The position numbers and the translations under genes were made by a program. The notes below the pieces were generated by a model. The model was not told the origin of the DNA. It did not search any database and saw only the letters and a list, made by a program, of their open reading frames with translations. 64,000 nt of DNA, from assembly GCF_013363995.1 (NCBI RefSeq), contig NZ_JABWGO010000004.1:372001-436000 (forward strand), written 5' to 3'. Each line of letters starts with the position of its first letter. Positions within the stretch are counted from its first letter, which is position 1. This stretch comes from Nonomuraea rhodomycinica (GTDB taxonomy: Bacteria > Actinomycetota > Actinomycetes > Streptosporangiales > Streptosporangiaceae). Below, one piece after another: positions 7,563 through 15,753 of this stretch.

Positions 7563-9058
7563 GGACGGTTGAGCACCACGTACCCGTCGCGCTCGAACAC
7601 CCTGCGGTACCCCTCGGCCTCCAGCCTGCCGACCGTCTCGGCCTGCTCCTCCGCCGACCCGAACGGGAACTCCCAGCGGGCCGTGTCCGCCACCACCCAC
7701 GGGGCGCCGCGCGACTGCCCGCTCCACAGCAGGACGGTGGCGCGCGCCGAGAGCGCCGGCCCGACCGAGTTGGCGGCCTCCACGACGACGCCCGCCGGCA
7801 CCTTGGACACCGCCTCCCGGGCCGCGACCACCTTGACCTCGTCGCCCTCGTAGAAGGACGGATGGTAGAGCTGGTCCAGGGCGAAGCGGGGGACCAGCGT
7901 CACGGCGATCACGCACGCCCCGAACGCCCAGGCCAGCTTCAGCGACCGGTCGTCGGCGCGCCGGAACCGGCGCAGCAGCCGCGCCAGCCCGTCCACGCCC
8001 GCGCACAGCAGGATGACGACGGTGAACGCGCTGTACTGGAAGTCCGCCTGCCACCACAGGGCGCGGTCCGAGAGCATGCGTTCGAGCACGTGCGGCAGCG
8101 CCGCCAGCGACAGCGGCGACAGCAGGCAGAGCAGCAGCGTCGGCCAGGCCATCAGGAAGAGCGTGTCCACCTTGGCCTCGTCGTTGAACGGGATGAGGAT
8201 CGCGGCCACCGGGTCGCGCAGCAGGGTCAGCACGGCGCTCGGCGCGTCCGGCCCGAGGTGGCCGTACGCCCAGAAGTCGTCGGTGCTGCCGCCCAGCATG
8301 GGGATGAGCGCGCCGCGCGTCAGCATCACCCCGCCCGCGCCGATCGCCGCGCAGCACAGGCCGCGGAAGCGGTCGCCGGTGACGAACAGGTAGATCGCGA
8401 ACCCGATCACCATCAGCCCCATGTCCTCCTTGACCAGGAGGAGCCCCGCCATCGCCGCGAACGCCGGCCCGTGCCGTCCCGCGTGGTAGCGCTCGATCAT
8501 GATCGAGGTGAGCAGCGGGACGAACATCACCTCGTGCACGTCGAACGCGACCGCCTGCGCCACGGGCCACGACAGCGCGTACGCGACGGCGACGAGGTAG
8601 GCGGGGACGGTGCCGAGCACCCGCCGGGTGAACAGCCACACGAACGGGATCGCGGCGGCGAACAGCAGCGCCTGCGCGACCACCAGCGACTCCGGCCCGT
8701 CGTGGACCCAGTAGAACGGCGCGAGCAGCGCGTACGCGGGGGAGAAGTGGTCGGCGATCTGCAGGTATTCGAGCCCCCGGCCGTGGAAGGCGCCGACGGC
8801 CGGCACGTACGGCGGCCGGAAGTGCGCGTAGTTGCGCACGGCCTGGTCGAAGATGACGAGGTCGAAGACGGAGGCGCGGAACGTGGCCAGCTTGACCAGC
8901 CCGACGACCGCGTAGATCGCGGCGGAGAGCAGGGCGATCAGCCCCACGCCGAGCCGGTGGCTTCTCAGCCGGAGCCTTGCGGCGCTGAGCCGGTGTCGCC
9001 AGGGGGAGGAGGTGGCGGGGGTCGCTTCGGTGTCGCCCGCCAGCGTGTCGCCCGTCAC
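7559..9058 (-). CDS. DUF2079 polytopic membrane protein
   Basis: 499 residues from GTG 9058; a TTG nine bases earlier is in frame but falls inside the presumed -10 box. About eleven hydrophobic helices follow a short Arg-rich cytoplasmic start. The segment FDLVIFDQAVRNYAHFRPPY and the HGRGLEYLQIADHFSPAYALLAPFYW loop are the hallmark of DUF2079, a family related to GT-C (PMT/ArnT-like) membrane glycosyltransferases. It probably handles a polyprenyl-linked sugar outside the membrane, but no activity is established. Sits with the other envelope-sugar genes. Confidence 0.82.
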   Translation of the reverse strand: MTGDTLAGDTEATPATSSPWRHRLSAARLRLRSHRLGVGLIALLSAAIYAVVGLVKLATFRASVFDLVIFDQAVRNYAHFRPPYVPAVGAFHGRGLEYLQIADHFSPAYALLAPFYWVHDGPESLVVAQALLFAAAIPFVWLFTRRVLGTVPAYLVAVAYALSWPVAQAVAFDVHEVMFVPLLTSIMIERYHAGRHGPAFAAMAGLLLVKEDMGLMVIGFAIYLFVTGDRFRGLCCAAIGAGGVMLTRGALIPMLGGSTDDFWAYGHLGPDAPSAVLTLLRDPVAAILIPFNDEAKVDTLFLMAWPTLLLCLLSPLSLAALPHVLERMLSDRALWWQADFQYSAFTVVILLCAGVDGLARLLRRFRRADDRSLKLAWAFGACVIAVTLVPRFALDQLYHPSFYEGDEVKVVAAREAVSKVPAGVVVEAANSVGPALSARATVLLWSGQSRGAPWVVADTARWEFPFGSAEEQAETVGRLEAEGYRRVFERDGYVVLNRP

Positions 9059-9066
9059 GATCAGCA

Positions 9067-9072
9067 AGATTA
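9067..9072 (-). promoter_or_regulatory. -10 box of a presumed leaderless transcript (DUF2079 gene)
   Basis: TAATCT on the reverse strand ends 8 bases before GTG 9058. No Shine-Dalgarno sequence is visible. No clear -35 match. Confidence 0.4.
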
Positions 9073-9186
9073 GACGGATTTTTCGGGATGTGCGGCTTTC
9101 CAGTTGACGGCCCGGCCGGGGCCGGAACGGACCGGCCGTCGCGATGCACTGCCCCCCGCAGGCCTCGCGACGGCCGGAGGCAGGCG

Positions 9187-9567
9187 TCAGCCGCAGGCGC
9201 TCTGGATCTTCGTGACGAAGCCCTGCATCTTCTGCACCGACTCCATGGTGGCGCTCGGGTTGTCGGCGTCGATCTTGAGGCCGTCGAGCCCGGAGGCCAG
9301 GTCGTTCAAGGCGGAGGCGAGCTCGCCGTCGTAGTTGCCGGCCAGGGTCTTGATCTTGCCGGCCGCCTCGTCGCCCGCGGTCTCAAGCGCCTTCGGGTCG
9401 CTCGCGACCTTGGCCATCGAGCCGCTGAAGTCGTTCATGATCTTGGTGACTTCGCCGCTGACCTGGTTGCAGTCGACCGCATTGCCGACGGCGCCACAGG
9501 CGGTGGTGAAGCCGGCGAGGGTGAGCGCCGTGATGGCGACGGCGATGCGGCGGCTGGGGGTGTTCAT
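9187..9567 (-). CDS. small secreted protein or lipoprotein, unknown function
   Basis: 126 residues from ATG 9567. Residues 1-24 are a signal peptide (MNTPSRRIAVAITALTLAG...) ending in TTAC; Cys24 could be lipidated, but the residue three before it is Thr rather than the usual Leu/Val/Ile, so simple secretion is also possible. The mature part is helical and rich in Lys/Asp/Ala, with two more cysteines (33 and 125) that may bond. No family recognised. An AAGG sequence 7 bases upstream serves as ribosome-binding site. Confidence 0.7.
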   Translation of the reverse strand: MNTPSRRIAVAITALTLAGFTTACGAVGNAVDCNQVSGEVTKIMNDFSGSMAKVASDPKALETAGDEAAGKIKTLAGNYDGELASALNDLASGLDGLKIDADNPSATMESVQKMQGFVTKIQSACG

Positions 9568-9600
9568 TTCATGCCCTTCGTAGCTTTTGCGGATGAAGGG

Positions 9601-9628
9601 AAGCTATGGTCCCAGCCTTGACTGTCAC
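9601..9628 (-). promoter_or_regulatory. promoter of the small lipoprotein gene
   Basis: On the reverse strand GTGACA (9628-9623), a 16-base spacer, and TAGCTT (9606-9601) resemble a housekeeping promoter. The predicted start would leave a leader of about 27 bases containing the ribosome-binding site of the gene starting at 9567. Confidence 0.45.
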
Positions 9629-9804
9629 TTGCACACCACTGACACCGCCGCCCGGCGAAGCGTCAGAACGGGAGCCGCCGACCGGACGGAGTACGCAGGT
9701 CGAGGGGGGCCGGCTGCTGCGCCGGCTTGGGGCGTTGCACGATCTGGACTCTCTTCACAACCCTGGGATACCCAACGGATTGCCTTGAACTCCTCACGAG
9801 CGGG

Positions 9805-9810
9805 TACCGT
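9805..9810 (+). promoter_or_regulatory. -10 box of a presumed leaderless transcript (MEDS gene)
   Basis: TACCGT ends 5 bases before GTG 9816 and 8 bases before ATG 9819. There is no Shine-Dalgarno sequence before either start. Confidence 0.35.
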
Positions 9811-9815
9811 GACGG

Positions 9816-10754
9816 GTGATGCTGGCGGACCCCTTCGCGCACCCGGCCCTCTTCTACAGGGGCGACCGGGAATACCTGGATGCCACCACGGCCTTCATCC
9901 GCGCCGGGCTGGCCGCGGGTGAGCCGGTGGCCGTGGCGGTGCCCGCCGCGAACCTCAGGCTCATCGAGGGCGCTCTGGGCGCCGACGCCGCCCGCGTGCA
10001 GCTGCTGAACATGGAGGAGGCGGGCCGCAACCCCGGCCGCATCATCCCCGCCGTGCTGCGCTCCTTCGCCGACCGTCACCCCGGCGGGCACGTGCGCATC
10101 ATCGGCGAGCCGATCTGGGCCGGTCGCAGCCCCACCGAGTACCCCGCCTGCGCCCAGCACGAGGCGCTGATCAACCTGGCCTTCACCGGGCGGCACGTCA
10201 CGATCCTGTGCCCGTACGACGCCGACCGGCTCGACCCCGAGGTCCTGCGCGAGGCGGAGCTGACCCACCCGCTGCTCCAGGACGCCAAGGGCGAGCGGAC
10301 CAGCGACGTCTACGACCCCCACCACGTCGTACGCGCGCACAACCTGCCCTTCCCCGAGCCCAGCGGCTTCGCCGCCCTGCGCTTCGACCGCGACAACTTC
10401 GCCTCGGCCCGCGCCCTGGCCGCCGGTCTGGGCGCCGAGCTGGGCTTCGACGAGACCCGGCTCGACGACATCCGCCTCGTCGTCGCCGAGCTCTGCGCCA
10501 ACAGCCTCGACTACGGCGGCGGCGCGGGCGACATCCGCGTCTGGGCCGAGCGCGACCGGCTGGTGTGCGAGGTGGGCGACCAGGGGCACATCACCGACCC
10601 GCTGGCCGGCCGCGAGCCGGTGGACCCGCGCATCGCGGGCTCGCGCGGGCTGCTCATCGTCAACCTGCTGAGCGATCTCGTCCGGGTCCACACCCGCGCC
10701 GGCGGCACCACGATCCGCGCCTACTTCGACCTCCCCGCCGGCCGGGCGTCCTGA
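9816..10754 (+). CDS. MEDS-domain sensor with anti-sigma-type ATPase domain (RsbA-like)
   Basis: 312 residues from GTG 9816 (ATG 9819 is equally possible). Residues about 5-160 match the MEDS/DcmR sensory domain (ALFYRGDREYLDATTAFIRAGLAAGEPV...). Residues about 185-308 are a GHKL ATPase of the RsbW/SpoIIAB kind, with N-box ELCANSLDYGGG, G1-like VGDQGHI and GSRGLLIVNLLSD. Such proteins are thought to bind or phosphorylate STAS/sigma partners in response to a small-molecule or redox cue. A STAS protein and a sigma factor lie 6 kb downstream and could be partners, though nothing in the sequence proves it. Confidence 0.85.
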   Translation: MMLADPFAHPALFYRGDREYLDATTAFIRAGLAAGEPVAVAVPAANLRLIEGALGADAARVQLLNMEEAGRNPGRIIPAVLRSFADRHPGGHVRIIGEPIWAGRSPTEYPACAQHEALINLAFTGRHVTILCPYDADRLDPEVLREAELTHPLLQDAKGERTSDVYDPHHVVRAHNLPFPEPSGFAALRFDRDNFASARALAAGLGAELGFDETRLDDIRLVVAELCANSLDYGGGAGDIRVWAERDRLVCEVGDQGHITDPLAGREPVDPRIAGSRGLLIVNLLSDLVRVHTRAGGTTIRAYFDLPAGRAS

Positions 10755-10934
10755 CGGACCCGGTAGGGCCCGCCCCACCGACCCTGAGGCGGGGATCCCC
10801 CTCGGGGGAGACGTCCGCCCAGGTCACCCGGGCCGTCCCAGGGGTGCCCCGACCAAGGTATTAGGGGGTCGTTCAGGGCCGCTTGGGGCTGATCTCCGAT
10901 ATTCCGCGAAGCCGCGTTCCACGAGCTTTGAGGC

Positions 10935-11576
10935 ATGAAGGCATTGCTTGTGAGCGGACTCTCCACCATCGCCGCCGGGACGGGCGCCATGCTGGCCCTG
11001 CACACCTCGACCGGGCTCGACCCGATGCACACCGTGATCAGCTCGTACGCCTTCTACCCGGGAGGCTGGCTGCTGCCCACCTCGCTGACGCTGTTCGCGG
11101 TGGGCGGCGCGCTGACCGCCGAGGGGCTGCGCCGGGCCGGCGCGAGCGGCGGCGTCGTGGTGCTGGTGGTGGCGTGGGCGGTCAGCATGTTCCTCATCGG
11201 GGCGTTCCCGACGGACCGCCCGGGCGTGCCGCTGTCGCTGTCGGGCGGCATCCACCGGTACGCCGCGTTCGCCGCGTTCCTCGCCATGCCGGCGGCCGGG
11301 ATGATGTGGGCCAGGACCCGCGCCCGGTACGCCCGCGCGGTGCGGGTGCTGAGCGCGATCGCCCTCGGCGCGCTGCTGCTGGTCGTGATCCCGTACGTGG
11401 TGCGGATGTGCGGGATCCCGCTGGCCGACGACGAGGTGCCGGCCGGGCTGACCCAGCGCGTCGTGGTGGTCTCCGAGCTGGGCGTGCTGGCCCTGGCCGG
11501 CCTGTCGATGCTGCGGCCGGCCTCGCGCCGGGCGGCTCAGCGCTCCCAGGGCGGGGTGTCGCCCATCTTGGCGTAG
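10935..11576 (+). CDS. DUF998 integral membrane protein
   Basis: 213 residues from ATG 10935 with GAGG just upstream. Six hydrophobic helices; the early DPMHTVISSYAF and central GAFPTDRPGVPLSLSGGIHRYAAFAAF motifs are those of DUF998 membrane proteins. Function is unknown in the family. The gene converges on, and overlaps by 40 bases, the small gene on the reverse strand, so the last dozen residues (QRSQGGVSPILA) are probably poorly constrained. Confidence 0.8.
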   Translation: MKALLVSGLSTIAAGTGAMLALHTSTGLDPMHTVISSYAFYPGGWLLPTSLTLFAVGGALTAEGLRRAGASGGVVVLVVAWAVSMFLIGAFPTDRPGVPLSLSGGIHRYAAFAAFLAMPAAGMMWARTRARYARAVRVLSAIALGALLLVVIPYVVRMCGIPLADDEVPAGLTQRVVVVSELGVLALAGLSMLRPASRRAAQRSQGGVSPILA

Positions 11577-11902
11577 TACTTGGCCAGGTGCGCCTTGACC
11601 CGGGAGATCTCGTCCTCGGGGATGCGCACCCCGCCCCTGGCGCCGTCCACCACCCCCGCCGCGGAGATGACGGCCCGCGGCACGACTTTCAGCTCACCCC
11701 TGACGACGTCGGCGATCGGCAGCTTGTACGCGCCGAACTCGTCGGCGTCGTCGGCGTCGTACCAGAGGTGCGCCTGCCGGTACTTGTCGTTCGGCTCCTG
11801 CTCGGCGCCCGCCCACTTGCGCACCCGCTTGTCGGCAGCGGCGGAGTCCCACTCGCGGTCGCGGTCGGCGAGCGGCAGGTCCTGGAATCTCGTCACCGTC
11901 AT
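11537..11902 (-). CDS. stand-alone domain resembling phage prohead-protease-associated region
   Basis: 121 residues from ATG 11902, highly charged, no membrane segment. The order LADRDREWDSAAADKRVRKW, then KYRQAHLWYDADDADEFGAYKLPIADVV, then VPRAVISAAGVV and a final IPEDEISRVKAHLAKYYAKMGDTPPW resembles a domain I recall next to or fused with HK97-type prohead proteases in actinophages, and also as free-standing chromosomal proteins. This is from memory and unverified. No other phage gene is nearby, so it is likely a domesticated host gene. Its role is unknown. Confidence 0.7.
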   Translation of the reverse strand: MTVTRFQDLPLADRDREWDSAAADKRVRKWAGAEQEPNDKYRQAHLWYDADDADEFGAYKLPIADVVRGELKVVPRAVISAAGVVDGARGGVRIPEDEISRVKAHLAKYYAKMGDTPPWER

Positions 11903-12000
11903 GACATGGGGCTACCCGTCTCCCAGGCGTGAAACGGCCGCCTGTTGGTAGGGAGACGGTCCTGATGGAACGAACGTCCGTCCGACGAGGAGATGATGAG

Positions 12001-12459
12001 ATGACCATTCTGATCGCCTATGACGGGTCCGAGGACGCCAAGGCCGCGATCGCGTTCGCCGGCACGCTGCTGAAGGGCGAGCCGGCCGTGGTGCTGACCG
12101 TGTGGGAGCGGGCCGCGATGACGTCCGCGCGGGCGTCGGCCGGGCTCGTGGTGGCGGTGGGCGACACCAGCGCCGAGGACGCCGCGATCGAGGAGTCGAT
12201 GACGGAGCTGGCGGCCGAGGGGGCCAGGCTCGCCGGTGCGGCCGGGCTGGAGGCCACGCCCCGGGTGGCGACCGACGCCCTGTCCGTGTGGTCGGCCATC
12301 GTGGACGCGGCCGAGGAGGTCGGCGCCACGCTCATCGTGACGGGGACGCGCGGCATGGGCGGGATCCGGTCGCTGCTGCTGGGCAGCACGTCCGACCGGG
12401 TGCTGCACCACTCCACCCGGCCCGTCCTCGTGGTCCCCGCACCGGAGGCGCACACCTGA
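12001..12459 (+). CDS. universal stress protein (UspA family)
   Basis: 152 residues from ATG 12001, with GAGGAG at 11987-11992. The N-terminal strand MTILIAYDGSEDAKAAIAFA and the C-terminal TGTRGMGGIRSLLLGSTSDRVLHHSTRPVLVV carry the G-x2-G-x9-G[S/T] ATP-binding motif. A single Usp domain of normal length that binds ATP and helps survival in dormancy or stress; usually dimeric and cytoplasmic. The 98-base gap upstream is shared with the divergent gene ending its start at 11902. Confidence 0.93.
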   Translation: MTILIAYDGSEDAKAAIAFAGTLLKGEPAVVLTVWERAAMTSARASAGLVVAVGDTSAEDAAIEESMTELAAEGARLAGAAGLEATPRVATDALSVWSAIVDAAEEVGATLIVTGTRGMGGIRSLLLGSTSDRVLHHSTRPVLVVPAPEAHT

Positions 12460-12595
12460 CGCGCCCCGGCTCCGCCCCACGGCGGCGGACCTCCTCAAGC
12501 CGGAGCGGCGCCGCGCGCGGCCTGGACGAGGAGGGGCCGGAGGCGGGGACGCCGGCGGCGTAGGGCAGAGTGACACCCGGCGAGGGAGGAGTCAC

Positions 12596-14059
12596 GTGAG
12601 CGAGGGACTGGCTCGGCGGCTGGGCACCGGCGACGCGGTCGTCGTCGGGCTGAGCGCCATGATCGGCGCGGGCGTGTTCGCCGCGTTCGCGCCCGCCGCG
12701 GCGGCCGCCGGGCCGTGGCTGCTGCCCGCGCTCGCGCTCGCCGCCGTCGTCGCCTACTGCAACGCCACGTCCTCGGCCCGCCTGGCCGCCCTCTACCCCG
12801 AGTCGGGCGGCACCTACGTGTACGGCCGGCGGCGGCTCGGCCCGTTGTGGGGCTACCTGGCCGGCTGGGGCTTCACGGTCGGCAAGACCGCCTCCTGCGC
12901 CGCCATGGCCCTGACCTTCGGCGCCTACGTGGCCCCCGCCTTCGCCCGGCCGCTCGCCGTGGGGGCCGTGGTGGGGGTCACGGTGCTCAACGTGTACGGG
13001 GTGCGGCGCTCGACCGCGGCGGCCCGGGTGATGGTGGCGTTCGTGCTGGCCGTCCTCGCGGCGGTGATCGCCACCGGCCTCCTCGCCACGCCGGCGCCCA
13101 CGGCCGGGACGCCCACGGCCGGGACGCCCACGGCCGGGACGCCCACGGCCGGGACAGCCACCGCCGCCCTCGGCCAGACGCGGCACGCCGTGCCCGGCGC
13201 GTCCGCGGGGATGCCCGGCGTGTCCCGCGGTGCGGTGGACGACCTCGGGGAGGGCGGCCCGTACCCGATCCCCGGCCTCCGCGAACACCTCCCCTCGGTG
13301 CCCGCGTTCGTGACGGTGGCTGAGGAGACGGGCCCTTCGGACACCGGGTTGTGGGGCGTCCTGCAGGGCGCGGGGCTGCTGTTCTTCGCGTTCGCCGGAT
13401 ACGCCCGGATCGCCACCTTGGGCGAGGAGGTGCGCGACCCGGCGCGGGCGATCCCGCGCGCCATCGGCATCGCCCTCGGCATCACGCTCGTCGTCTACAC
13501 GCTGGTCGCCGTGGCGGCCCTGCGGGTCCTGGGCTGGCCCCTGCTGGCCGTGTCCGCCGCCCCGCTGGACGACGTGGTGACGGCGGCGGGCTTCGGGTGG
13601 CTGCGGCCCGTGGTGACGGCGGGCGCGGCGGTGGCGGCGCTCGGGGCGCTGCTCGCCCTCGTGCTCGGGGTCTCCCGCACGGTGCTCGCCATGGCCCGCG
13701 AACGCGACCTGCCGCACGCCCTGTCGGCGGTCCACCCGGCGCGCCGGGAGCCGCGCCGCGCCGAGCTGGCCGTGGGCGTCGCGGTGGTGGCGCTGCTGCT
13801 CGTGGCCGACCTGCGCGGGGCGATCGGGTTCTCGTCGTTCGGCGTGCTGGTGTACTACGCGATCGCCAACGCCGCCGCGCTCACCCTGACGCGGGAGGAG
13901 GGCGCGCCGCCCAGGGTGGTGCCCGTGGCGGGTGTCGTGCTGTGCCTGGTGCTCGCCGCCACGCTGCCGTGGGCGTCCGTGGTGGGCGGGCTGGCGGTCT
14001 TCGCCGTGGGCGCGCTCGTCTGGGCGGTGGTCCACCGCCGGAGACCGGCACGTCCGTAG
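12596..14059 (+). CDS. APC-superfamily amino acid permease
   Basis: 487 residues from GTG 12596, with GGAGGAG seven bases upstream. About twelve membrane helices. The start VVVGLSAMIGAGVFAAFAPAA is the substrate-binding GxG bend of helix 1, and GLLFFAFAGYARIATLGEEVRDPARAIPRAI is helix 6 plus the following loop of APC transporters. Likely a proton-coupled amino acid importer or exchanger. Residues about 165-240 form an unusually long Pro/Thr/Ala-rich loop made partly by a 15-bp repeat. The gene precedes a methionyl-tRNA synthetase, which invites methionine as substrate, but that is only context. Confidence 0.9.
   Translation: MSEGLARRLGTGDAVVVGLSAMIGAGVFAAFAPAAAAAGPWLLPALALAAVVAYCNATSSARLAALYPESGGTYVYGRRRLGPLWGYLAGWGFTVGKTASCAAMALTFGAYVAPAFARPLAVGAVVGVTVLNVYGVRRSTAAARVMVAFVLAVLAAVIATGLLATPAPTAGTPTAGTPTAGTPTAGTATAALGQTRHAVPGASAGMPGVSRGAVDDLGEGGPYPIPGLREHLPSVPAFVTVAEETGPSDTGLWGVLQGAGLLFFAFAGYARIATLGEEVRDPARAIPRAIGIALGITLVVYTLVAVAALRVLGWPLLAVSAAPLDDVVTAAGFGWLRPVVTAGAAVAALGALLALVLGVSRTVLAMARERDLPHALSAVHPARREPRRAELAVGVAVVALLLVADLRGAIGFSSFGVLVYYAIANAAALTLTREEGAPPRVVPVAGVVLCLVLAATLPWASVVGGLAVFAVGALVWAVVHRRRPARP
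13097..13156 (+). repeat. 15-bp in-gene tandem repeat (four copies)
   Basis: CCCACGGCCGGGACG occurs four times in a row (last base changed in copy 4), coding PTAGT repeats inside an extra loop of the APC permease. The repeat preserves the reading frame. Confidence 0.85.
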
Positions 14060-14122
14060 TGAGGGAGCGGGCGGGGGCGAGGGCGGGCGGAAAACGGCAG
14101 GCGCTCGCGACCGGCCCGGCGG

Positions 14123-14128
14123 TAGCAT
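14123..14128 (+). promoter_or_regulatory. -10 box before the leader peptide
   Basis: TAGCAT ends 7 bases before ATG 14136 of the leader peptide. No Shine-Dalgarno is visible, so the leader would be translated from the 5' end of a leaderless mRNA, as known for several actinobacterial amino-acid leader peptides. No clear -35 match. Confidence 0.45.
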
Positions 14129-14135
14129 CGGCGGC

Positions 14136-14168
14136 ATGACGCTGCGCACGGTGATGACCGCCCCGTAG
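14136..14168 (+). CDS. leader peptide MTLRTVMTAP of the metG transcript
   Basis: Ten codons (ATG 14136 to TAG 14168) immediately before a GC-rich hairpin and the metG start. Two codons are Met and three are Thr, so the amino-acid preference is not strong. The arrangement of short open frame, hairpin and synthetase gene is that of ribosome-mediated attenuation: stalling in the leader would change folding downstream. The GGGGG just after its stop could pair with the CCCC of the hairpin's left arm and act as antiterminator. Confidence 0.45.
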   Translation: MTLRTVMTAP

Positions 14169-14194
14169 GGGGTTCCATCGTCCACGTCCTGTCG

Positions 14195-14215
14195 AGGCCC
14201 CGCTGACCGGGGCCT
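14195..14215 (+). terminator. attenuator-type hairpin upstream of metG
   Basis: AGGCCCCG (14195-14202) pairs perfectly with CGGGGCCT (14208-14215) around a five-base loop, followed by TTCGTC rather than a clean T-run, as is common for high-GC attenuators. It lies between the leader stop at 14168 and ATG 14247. Confidence 0.55.
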
Positions 14216-14246
14216 TCGTCATGTCCGGCCCCATGGGAGGTACCGG

Positions 14247-15689
14247 ATGTACGTCACGACCACGATTCCCTACGTCAACGCCCGCCCGCACCTGGGGTTC
14301 GCCCTGGAGATCGTGCAGGCCGACGTGCTCGCCCGCCACCACCGCCGCCGGGGCGAGCCCGTGCGGTTCCAGACCGGCACCGACGACAACTCGCTCAAGA
14401 ACGTCCTGGCCGCCGAGGCCGAGGGCGTGCCGGTGCGGGAGCTGGTGGACCGCAACGCGGCGGCCTTCGAGGCGCTGCGCGAGCCGCTGGAGCTGTCGTT
14501 CGACTCCTTCGTCAGGACCAGCCGCCACCCCGGGCACCGGGCGGGGGTCGAGCGGATCTGGAAGGCGGTGTCCCACGACCTCTACCGGCGCTCCTACGAG
14601 GGCCTGTACTGCGTGGGCTGCGAGCAGTTCTACCCGGAGGGTCCCTGCCCGGACGGGCACGAGGCGCCGTTGCAGCGGGTGGCGGAGGAGAACTGGTTCT
14701 TCCGCCTGTCGCGCTACCGGGACCCGCTGCTGGACCTCATCGGCAGCGGACGGCTGCGCGTCGAGCCGGCCGCGCGCCGCAACGAGGTGCTCGCGTTCCT
14801 GAGGGGCGGCCTGGACGACCTGAGCGTCTCGCGCTCGGCCGCCCGCGCCCGCGGCTGGGGCATCCCGGTGCCCGGCGATCCCGACCAGGTGGTGTACGTG
14901 TGGTGGGACGCCCTGGCCAACTACGTCACCGCGCTGGAGGACGACGACCACGAGCGGTGGTGGGTGCGCGAGCCGCGCAAGATCCACCTGGTGGGCAAGG
15001 GGGTGATCCGGTTCCACGCGGTCCACTGGCCGGCGATGCTGCTGTCGGCGGGGCTGCCGCTGCCGAGCGACATCGTGGTGCACGACTATGTGACGGCCGG
15101 CGGCCGCAAGATCAGCAAGTCGTCGGGCGTCACCGTCGATCCGGTGGCGCTGGTGCGGGCGTACGGGGCCGACGCCGTGCGGTGGTGGCTGCTGCGGGAG
15201 GTGCCGCGCGTGGGGGACGCCGACTTCACCGAGGAACGGCTGGTCGCCCGCGCGGACGAGGACCTGGCCAACGGCATCGGCAACCTCGTCAACCGGGTGG
15301 TCACGATGGTCCACCGCTTCCAGGACGGCCACCTGACCCGCCCCGCCGGGGACGCGGAGGCCGGAGGGGCGGGGCGGGACCTGGTGGACGTCACCAGGCG
15401 GGCCGGGCGGCTCGTGGACGCGGCGCTGGAGGACTACGACTTCCGGCGGGCCGTGGCGGCCGTGCAGGCGATCGTGGAGGCGGCGAACGCGTACGTCGAG
15501 CGCGCCCGGCCGTGGGGGCGGCCGCCCGCGGAGCGGGAGGCGTCTCTGGCCGTGCTCGTGGCGGCGTGCCGGGAGCTGGCCGTACAGCTGGAGCCCTTCC
15601 TGCCGTCGGCGGCGGCGCGGGTGGCGGCGGCGGTCGGCGGGGAACGCCTCCCCGCGCCGCGCCCGCTGTTCCCCCGCCTCGGGCGCTGA
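14247..15689 (+). CDS. metG: methionyl-tRNA synthetase, divergent type
   Basis: 480 residues from ATG 14247 with GGGAGG six bases upstream. The class I signatures are present: PYVNARPHLGFALE (HIGH variant HLGF, His15) and GGRKISKSSG (KMSKS variant, about residue 289). CVGCEQFYPEGPCPDGH is a reduced zinc knuckle of the connective domain. It charges tRNA-Met with methionine. At 480 residues it lacks the C-terminal tRNA-binding extension of many MetRS, and both signatures differ from the usual housekeeping forms, so it may be a second or inhibitor-tolerant copy. The leader peptide and hairpin upstream suggest attenuation. Confidence 0.88.
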   Translation: MYVTTTIPYVNARPHLGFALEIVQADVLARHHRRRGEPVRFQTGTDDNSLKNVLAAEAEGVPVRELVDRNAAAFEALREPLELSFDSFVRTSRHPGHRAGVERIWKAVSHDLYRRSYEGLYCVGCEQFYPEGPCPDGHEAPLQRVAEENWFFRLSRYRDPLLDLIGSGRLRVEPAARRNEVLAFLRGGLDDLSVSRSAARARGWGIPVPGDPDQVVYVWWDALANYVTALEDDDHERWWVREPRKIHLVGKGVIRFHAVHWPAMLLSAGLPLPSDIVVHDYVTAGGRKISKSSGVTVDPVALVRAYGADAVRWWLLREVPRVGDADFTEERLVARADEDLANGIGNLVNRVVTMVHRFQDGHLTRPAGDAEAGGAGRDLVDVTRRAGRLVDAALEDYDFRRAVAAVQAIVEAANAYVERARPWGRPPAEREASLAVLVAACRELAVQLEPFLPSAAARVAAAVGGERLPAPRPLFPRLGR

Positions 15690-15753
15690 CGCGCGTCGGG
15701 TGTTGACGCGCGTCGGGTCTTGAAGCGCGTGGGGCGTTGACGCGCGTCGGGCG
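15686..15753 (+). repeat. four 17-bp direct repeats, each with a palindromic core
   Basis: Units start at 15686, 15703, 15720 and 15737. Copies 1, 2 and 4 contain the perfect palindrome GACGCGCGTC; copy 3 is degenerate. The array begins at the metG stop codon and ends exactly where the -35 box at 15754 begins, so it is placed like an upstream operator or activator array. Confidence 0.75.

Noticed and set aside
14168..14246. T-box or SAM riboswitch before metG
   Set aside because: No T-box consensus (AGGGUGGNACCGCG) or SAM riboswitch core can be found in this short leader; the leader peptide plus hairpin explains it better.
15686..15753. Possible CRISPR array
   Set aside because: The four 17-bp units are directly adjacent with no spacers, and no cas genes are present.
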